A stretch of 9,291 bases of DNA from Planctomycetota bacterium. Lineage in GTDB: Bacteria; Planctomycetota; Brocadiia; JAJRTI01. Made by a program: the position numbers and the translations under genes. The notes below the pieces were generated by a model, which ran no database searches, was not told the origin of the DNA, and was given only the letters and a program-made list of their open reading frames with translations. How positions within the stretch are numbered: position 1 is the stretch's first letter; each line of letters starts with the position of its first letter. The stretch spans positions 1 to 9,291 of the forward strand of contig JAJRTI010000176.1 in NCBI GenBank assembly GCA_024278415.1, given 5' to 3'. Below, piece after piece: positions 5,383 to 9,291 of the stretch.

Positions 5383-6798
5383 ATGAGCACGAATCGCCCC
5401 AACCTCCTCTACGTCTTCGCGGACCAGCTCGGCCGCAGCCACTGCGGGTATGCCGGCGCGGACAAGGCCCACACCCCCAACATCGATCGGCTCGCGGCAC
5501 AGGGCGTCAGCTTCACCAACGCGGTCTCGAACTCGCCGGTCTGCGCGGCGCACCGGGCGTCGTTGTTCACCGGGAAGTACACCACCAGCACGGGCATGGT
5601 GATCAACGAACTGCGCATGAATCCCAACCACGATTGCATCGGCCACGTGCTGACGCGATCGGGCTATGAGCCCGCGTACGTCGGCAAGTGGCATCTGTAC
5701 GCGAACCAACTCGGCCACCACGACGATCCGAGGAACTCGTTCACGCCGCCAGGGCCGCATCGCCTCGGATTCGACGGGTACTGGGCGTCGTACGGGTTCC
5801 ACCACCACTACTACAACACGTACTACCACACCGATTCGCCAACGAAGATCCCCTACCCCGACGGTGCGTACGAGCCGGACGCGCAGACGGACATGATGAT
5901 CGAGTGGCTGCGCCGCGCGGGGCAGAGCGGCCGACCGTTCGCGGCGTTCCTCTCCTACGGCACGCCGCACGACCCATGGGTCGATGACAACGCGCCGGCC
6001 GAATGGCGCGAGCGGTTCGAGGGAGTGGCATTTTCTAATCCGCCGAACTACAAGCCTGACAACGACCCGTACGCGGACCAGTGGGGCCGCTTCAAGGATG
6101 GCGAACCGGAGAAGCTGGAGGAGTGGCGGCGCAACTACTACGCGATGACGGCCAACCTGGACTGGAACGTGGGCCGGCTCATGGCCGCGCTCGACGCGTT
6201 GGGGCTGGCCGACGACACGATTGTCGTGTTCTCGTCCGACCACGGCGAGATGTTCGGCGCCCAGGGCCGGCGCGCCAAGAACATCTTCTATGAAGAGGCG
6301 GCCCGTGTGCCGTTCCTCGTGCGATGGCCGGGCCACGTGGAAGCCGGGACGACATCGGACGCGTGTATCAGCACCGTGGACGTGATGCCAACGCTGCTGT
6401 CGATGATGGGCCTGCCGATCCCGGACGCGGTGGAAGGTATGGACCTGAGCCACTGCGCGCTGGGCCAGCCCGGCCCGGAGCCGGACGCGGCGTTCCTCCA
6501 GAACACCGGCGCCTGCGCGGCGTGGGTGGACGGCCACGAGTGGCGCGCGTTGCGCGACAAACGATACACGTATGCGGTCTACCGGGTCGACAGATCGGAG
6601 TTGCTTTTCGATAATGGGAGCGACCCATACCAGTTGGCCGACCTCGCGGCCGATCCCGCCCATGCAAAGACGCTCGACCGGTTCCGCACCATGCTCGCCG
6701 CCAAGATGGAGTCGCTCAACGACACGTTCGAAGCCTGCACGTGGTACCGTGACCATTGGATCGAAGATCGCATCATCCTGCGCGGCGCGAAGGGATGA
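5383..6798 (+). CDS. Sulfatase of the formylglycine (S1) family, no signal peptide
   Basis: Complete 471-residue sulfatase, which would hydrolyse a sulfate ester on a sugar, choline-like or aryl substrate; the substrate cannot be read from sequence. It opens directly with RPNLLYVFADQLG, placing the first metal ligand at D14, with DQ where many relatives have DD. The activation motif is C54-A-A-H-R58 followed by ASLFTGKY, the C-x-A-x-R variant, whose cysteine a maturase would convert to formylglycine. Other active-site signatures are GKWHL (K102, H104), TPHDPW (H196), SSDHGEMFG (D286, H287) and VDVMPT (D333). The length is normal for a compact family member. No signal peptide or upstream in-frame extension is evident, so a cytoplasmic location is inferred. 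The start follows AAGGGA about 5 bases upstream. No sulfatase maturase gene is in the window. The large antisense frame is a shadow. Confidence 0.95.
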   Translation: MSTNRPNLLYVFADQLGRSHCGYAGADKAHTPNIDRLAAQGVSFTNAVSNSPVCAAHRASLFTGKYTTSTGMVINELRMNPNHDCIGHVLTRSGYEPAYVGKWHLYANQLGHHDDPRNSFTPPGPHRLGFDGYWASYGFHHHYYNTYYHTDSPTKIPYPDGAYEPDAQTDMMIEWLRRAGQSGRPFAAFLSYGTPHDPWVDDNAPAEWRERFEGVAFSNPPNYKPDNDPYADQWGRFKDGEPEKLEEWRRNYYAMTANLDWNVGRLMAALDALGLADDTIVVFSSDHGEMFGAQGRRAKNIFYEEAARVPFLVRWPGHVEAGTTSDACISTVDVMPTLLSMMGLPIPDAVEGMDLSHCALGQPGPEPDAAFLQNTGACAAWVDGHEWRALRDKRYTYAVYRVDRSELLFDNGSDPYQLADLAADPAHAKTLDRFRTMLAAKMESLNDTFEACTWYRDHWIEDRIILRGAKG

Positions 6799-6828
6799 GC
6801 CTGTGGCCACACCCAATGGAGCAACGCC

Positions 6829-6851
6829 GTTTTCCACGGACGGCGGAAAAC
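6829..6851. terminator. Hairpin downstream of the first sulfatase (weak terminator candidate)
   Basis: GTTTTCC (6829-6835) pairs with GGAAAAC (6845-6851) around a 9-nt loop, about 30 bases after the stop codon. No T-run follows, so termination is uncertain. It may simply be the edge of the cacagat-type repeat that begins at 6850. Confidence 0.3.
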
Positions 6852-6890
6852 ACAGATAGACGCGGATGCCCACAGATCACACAGATGAAG
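6850..6890 (+). repeat. cacagat-type intergenic repeat, single copy
   Basis: The stretch reads cacagataga, then cgcggatgcc, then cacagatcac and acagatgaag. It has the same word structure and order as 10-50 at the left edge of the window, where the element is present as an inverted pair. It lies in the untranslated region after the first sulfatase. Confidence 0.6.
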
Positions 6891-6911
6891 CCTGGCGCTT
6901 TCTCGCCCTAT

Positions 6912-6937
6912 GTGTCCGCGCGTAAGTCACGGGACAC
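6912..6937. repeat. Short hairpin
   Basis: GTGTCC (6912-6917) pairs with GGACAC (6932-6937) around a 14-nt loop. It is one of a run of inverted repeats filling the space between the two sulfatase genes. Function unknown. Confidence 0.4.
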
Positions 6938-6980
6938 CGTCGCTTCCCCAACTGCTATGTCATGATCGGACTGCACGCCA

Positions 6981-7156
6981 GCACGGGGCATGTCCCCGTG
7001 CAGCGATGATTGCCGACTACTGGGCCGCGAGTTCTCTCTCCCTTCCGCTTTCTGGCTCTCGGCATGCCGAGAGCCAGAAAGCGGAAGGGGGAGAGGAAGT
7101 GAGGGCTGACTCGGCAGTAGTCAGTAATCATCGCTCTGCTGGGACAAGCCCAGCAG
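6981..7156. repeat. Cloverleaf-like compound palindrome with a 48-bp perfect core
   Basis: The centre, 7041-7088, is a perfect 48-bp palindrome without a loop (24-nt arms from CCTTCCGC to CTCGGCA). Outside it, GACTACTG (7015-7022) pairs with 7115-7122 and GCGATGATT (7003-7011) pairs with 7126-7134. Immediately outside those lie two hairpins of equal size, each an 8-bp stem with a 5-nt loop: GCACGGGG-catgt-CCCCGTGC (6981-7001) and CTGCTGGG-acaag-CCCAGCAG (7136-7156). The hairpins resemble each other in inverted orientation, so the whole block looks like an inverted duplication. It could be a mobile palindrome, a protein-binding site or a recombination end. There is no coding capacity. Confidence 0.8.
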
Positions 7157-7167
7157 TGGCGTTGGCT

Positions 7168-7211
7168 GCGAAGGCATTCCGCTCCCGGGTTGCGGGCGAA
7201 GCCCGCCTTGT
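7168..7211 (+). repeat. REP-like 44-nt palindromic repeat, copy 2
   Basis: Identical over 44 nt to 7487-7530, and matches 156-199 in reverse at 40 of 44 positions. It contains GCGGGC-gaa-GCCCGC, a tight 6-bp stem with a 3-nt loop, preceded by a conserved gctcccgggtt segment. The size, hairpin and intergenic location fit a REP-type family. Confidence 0.8.
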
Positions 7212-7227
7212 CTCCTTAACTCGAATC

Positions 7228-7262
7228 TCGCGACAACATGTTGTCGATGTGTGTGGCGCGAG
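7228..7262. repeat. Nested palindrome
   Basis: CGACAACATGTTGTCG (7231-7246) is a perfect 16-bp palindrome. CTCGCG (7228-7233) can alternatively pair with CGCGAG (7257-7262). A loop-free palindrome of this size could also bind a dimeric regulator, but no regulator gene is visible. Confidence 0.45.
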
Positions 7263-7272
7263 GCGACGAGGC

Positions 7273-7340
7273 TCGTAGTAGGGCGATTCATCGCCCGTCT
7301 CTCCAGGGCGGCCGACGGGCGATAAATCGCCCTACTACGA
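7273..7340. repeat. 27-bp inverted repeat (gtagtagggcgat element)
   Basis: Arms 7273-7299 and 7314-7340 are reverse complements with one mismatch, around a 14-nt loop. Each arm itself contains a small palindrome, GGGCGAT-t(c/t)-ATCGCCC. It looks like two copies of one short repeat in inverted orientation, or a larger REP-type unit. Confidence 0.75.
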
Positions 7341-7366
7341 ACGGCCTGACCGCGGCGCAGCCGCCC

Positions 7367-7394
7367 CTTTCTCGCAGCGAAGTCTGCGAGAAAG
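7367..7394. repeat. 10-bp stem-loop
   Basis: CTTTCTCGCA (7367-7376) pairs perfectly with TGCGAGAAAG (7385-7394) around an 8-nt loop. No T-run follows on either strand, so it is listed as a repeat and not as a terminator. Confidence 0.5.
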
Positions 7395-7422
7395 CGTAGT
7401 GCCTTATCCATCCGGAACTGTC

Positions 7423-7530
7423 ACAAAAAACAAGAAGCTGCTTGCCCAGAGCGAATCCCGATGCCTCGGGACCGTCGCGTCGGAACGCGAAGGCATTCCG
7501 CTCCCGGGTTGCGGGCGAAGCCCGCCTTGT
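7423..7530 (+). repeat. Composite palindromic repeat upstream of the second sulfatase, with REP-like copy 3
   Basis: The block begins acaaaaaacaagaagctg (7423-7440), includes a small hairpin CCCGA-tgcc-TCGGG, and ends with the 44-nt REP-like unit (7487-7530) identical to 7168-7211. The layout parallels 5131-5263 upstream of the first sulfatase. It ends only 11 bases before the AGGAGA ribosome site of the second sulfatase, so its GCGGGC-gaa-GCCCGC hairpin would sit in that gene's leader if transcription starts upstream. Confidence 0.7.
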
Positions 7531-7554
7531 ATGTTGTAGCACAGGAGAGCCCCC

Positions 7555-9291
7555 ATGAAACACTGCTCACGACGCGAGTTCATCCAGACCCTCGGCATGG
7601 GTGCAGCCGCGCTGGCCGCGCCGTCGCTGGCTTTTGCCGCGCGGCGGCGGAAGCCCAACATCATCTTCTTCCTTGTCGATGACATGGGCTGGATGGACAG
7701 CACGGTGTACGGCAGCCAGTACTACGAAACGCCCAACATGGAGCGCTTGGCCAAGCGCAGCATGCGCTTCACCGATGCGTACGCGGCCAACCCGCTGTGC
7801 TCGCCGACGCGGGCGAGCATCATGACCGGCAAATACCCTGGCCGGCTGCACATCACCACGCCGGTGGGCCACCTGCCGCCGCTGCCGCCGGGGACACCGG
7901 AGTTCCCCGAGAGGGCCGCGCCCAGCCGCAAGATGTTGTTCCCGCGCAGCCGGCGCTTCTTGCCGCCCAAGGAATACACCATCGCGGAGGCGCTGCGCGA
8001 CGCGGGGTACAAGACCGCGCACATCGGCAAGTGGCACCTGGGCGTCTTGCCCAAGCATTGGCCCGAGGCCCAGGGGTTCGACGTGTCGTTCCACGGTGCG
8101 CCCGACCCGGGCCCGCGCAGCTACTTCTCGCCGTATCAGTTCAAAGCCGGCACCGTCACGGACGGCCCCAAAGGCGAATACATCACCGATCGCGTGACCG
8201 ACGAAGCGCTCAAGTTCATGGAGGCCAACACGGACGGCCCTTTCCTGCTGGACCTGTGGCACTACGCGGTGCACGGCCCCTGGGGGCACAAGGAGGAGAT
8301 CACCAAGCGCTTCGTCGGCAAGAAGGACCCCCGCGGCAAGCAAGGCAACGCCATCATGGCGTCCATGCTCTGGAGCGTCGACCAAAGCCTCGGCCGCGTC
8401 ATGGACAAGCTCGACGAGTTGGGCATCGCGGACAACACGATCATCATTTTCTTCTCCGACAACGGCGGCAATGTCCACAGCAACCGCGGGGACGACCCGA
8501 AGCTCGCCAAGATCAAGCCCGGCCACCGGCGGTGGCCGTTCCTCCAAGACTGGCGCAAGTACGCGGGCGACCGGCCGCCTACCAACAACACACCGCTCCG
8601 CGGCGGCAAGGCGACCATCTTCGAAGGCGGCACGCGCGAGCCCATGATGGTCTGCTGGCCGGGAGTCGTCGAGCCCGGCACGACGTGCTCCGAGGTCGTG
8701 AGCAGTGTCGATTTCTACCCGACGATGCTGGGGATGGCGGGAGTCGCGCCTCAGCCCGGCCAAATCCTCGATGGCGAGAGTATCGTGCCGTTGCTCAAGC
8801 AGACGGGCAAACTCAAGCGCGAGGCCATCTTCTGCCACTTCCCCCACAGCTTCGGCAAACGCAGCCCGGCGGCGACGTATGTGCGCAAGGGTGACTGGAA
8901 GCTGATCCGCGTCTACGACACAAGCGAATACTTCCCCGACCGCTTCATGCTCTACAACCTGCGCGACGACATCGGCGAGACGACCAACCTGGCCAAGAAA
9001 TACCCGGCGAAAGTGAAGGAGTTGGACGCGCTCATCGAGCAGCACCTGAAGGACACGGCCGCGGCCGTGCCCAAGCCCAACACGGCGTACAATCCCAAGC
9101 TGAAGCCGGTGGCCGGCTGGCGGCCCTTGGGATTCTGCGAATTGTCGCTCCAAAACGGCCGCTTGGTCATGGCCAGCAAGAAGCGCCGCGTGCAGATGCA
9201 CACGGACCGCGTGCCCAGGGTCGGCGGCACGCTCACGTTCAGGGTCCGCATGCGCGCGCAAGGCAAGCAGTTCGGCATCCTCTACTGGACC
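7555..9291 (+). CDS. Tat-exported arylsulfatase-like sulfatase (partial, 3' end outside window)
   Basis: Open frame of 579 codons with no stop before the window edge, so the C-terminus is missing. The ATG at 7555 is preceded by AGGAGA with 7-base spacing. The N-terminus is a Tat signal: SRREF with twin arginines R6-R7, hydrophobic stretch to A22, likely cleavage near AFA (26-28). The sulfatase domain starts at KPNIIFFLVDDMGW (D42, D43 metal ligands) and has the standard activation motif C82-S-P-T-R86 with ASIMTGKYP. Further signatures are GKWHLG (K159, H161), HGPWG (H240), FFSDNGG (D302, N303), TPLRGGK and VRKGDWKLI (443-451). From about residue 520 the chain continues into a region not needed for the core fold, perhaps an accessory beta-rich domain. 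It probably removes sulfate from polysaccharides in the periplasm. It needs a formylglycine maturase encoded elsewhere. The antisense frame over it is a shadow. Confidence 0.95.
   Translation, partial: MKHCSRREFIQTLGMGAAALAAPSLAFAARRRKPNIIFFLVDDMGWMDSTVYGSQYYETPNMERLAKRSMRFTDAYAANPLCSPTRASIMTGKYPGRLHITTPVGHLPPLPPGTPEFPERAAPSRKMLFPRSRRFLPPKEYTIAEALRDAGYKTAHIGKWHLGVLPKHWPEAQGFDVSFHGAPDPGPRSYFSPYQFKAGTVTDGPKGEYITDRVTDEALKFMEANTDGPFLLDLWHYAVHGPWGHKEEITKRFVGKKDPRGKQGNAIMASMLWSVDQSLGRVMDKLDELGIADNTIIIFFSDNGGNVHSNRGDDPKLAKIKPGHRRWPFLQDWRKYAGDRPPTNNTPLRGGKATIFEGGTREPMMVCWPGVVEPGTTCSEVVSSVDFYPTMLGMAGVAPQPGQILDGESIVPLLKQTGKLKREAIFCHFPHSFGKRSPAATYVRKGDWKLIRVYDTSEYFPDRFMLYNLRDDIGETTNLAKKYPAKVKELDALIEQHLKDTAAAVPKPNTAYNPKLKPVAGWRPLGFCELSLQNGRLVMASKKRRVQMHTDRVPRVGGTLTFRVRMRAQGKQFGILYWT

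Noticed and set aside
5354..5386. 10-codon upstream frame (MSDSEAEGNA) whose stop overlaps the sulfatase start as ATGA
   Set aside because: Such overlaps can couple translation, but no ribosome site precedes the small frame and the sulfatase has its own AAGGGA. A chance frame is likelier.
5119..6873. 584-codon minus-strand open frame
   Set aside because: It is antisense to the complete sulfatase with all catalytic motifs. Its arginine- and valine-rich translation is the usual shadow of a biased plus-strand gene.
1..7560. CRISPR array, suggested by the many repeats
   Set aside because: Repeat copies are few, differ in orientation and spacing, and are not separated by uniform spacers. There are no cas genes.
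7797..8894. 365-codon plus-strand open frame within the second sulfatase
   Set aside because: It is a shifted frame inside the sulfatase coding region, giving a low-complexity, R- and Q-rich translation.
7567..9261. 564-codon minus-strand open frame
   Set aside because: It is antisense to the Tat sulfatase, which is open through the window end with intact motifs. The antisense translation shows no recognisable domain.

Overview
The window is GC-rich bacterial DNA whose real genes show strong G/C preference at third codon positions. The combination of formylglycine sulfatases (one with a Tat signal), a relic of a uroporphyrinogen-decarboxylase-like gene and dense families of intergenic palindromes suggests a member of the PVC group (Planctomycetota, Lentisphaerota, Kiritimatiellae-like Verrucomicrobiota) or a similar sulfatase-rich environmental lineage. 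This placement is inferred from content; there is no rRNA or phylogenetic marker here.

Left half (281-4512, minus strand): three consecutive, clearly related lipoprotein genes. Each has a signal peptide with a lipobox, a middle domain carrying the signature N-W-x(4-5)-Y-L-P ... P-x-W-x-P-[FY], and a C-terminal domain resembling the CsgG/FlgO/LpoB class of outer-membrane-associated lipoproteins. The downstream two overlap by 11 bp and are probably co-transcribed. The first is separated from them by about 400 bp that holds a 166-bp palindromic, MITE-like element with TTAA-ended terminal repeats. I do not recognise the trio as a named system; it is the best candidate here for something undescribed.

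Middle (4513-5382): a probable promoter for the lipoprotein genes, a REP-like hairpin, a decayed minus-strand gene whose first codons look like a uroporphyrinogen-decarboxylase-family protein, and a block of nested hairpins.

Right half (5383-9291, plus strand): two sulfatases of the formylglycine class. The first is complete, has no signal peptide and uses a C-x-A-x-R activation motif. The second has a Tat signal and the standard C-x-P-x-R motif, and runs off the right edge. Its long open frame continues to the last base. The two probably desulfate different esters or act in different compartments (cytoplasm and envelope), in line with breakdown of sulfated polysaccharides. The 756 bp between them is almost entirely inverted repeats, including a 48-bp perfect palindrome inside a cloverleaf-like fold. 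One repeat family occurs upstream of both sulfatases and again at the left edge of the window.
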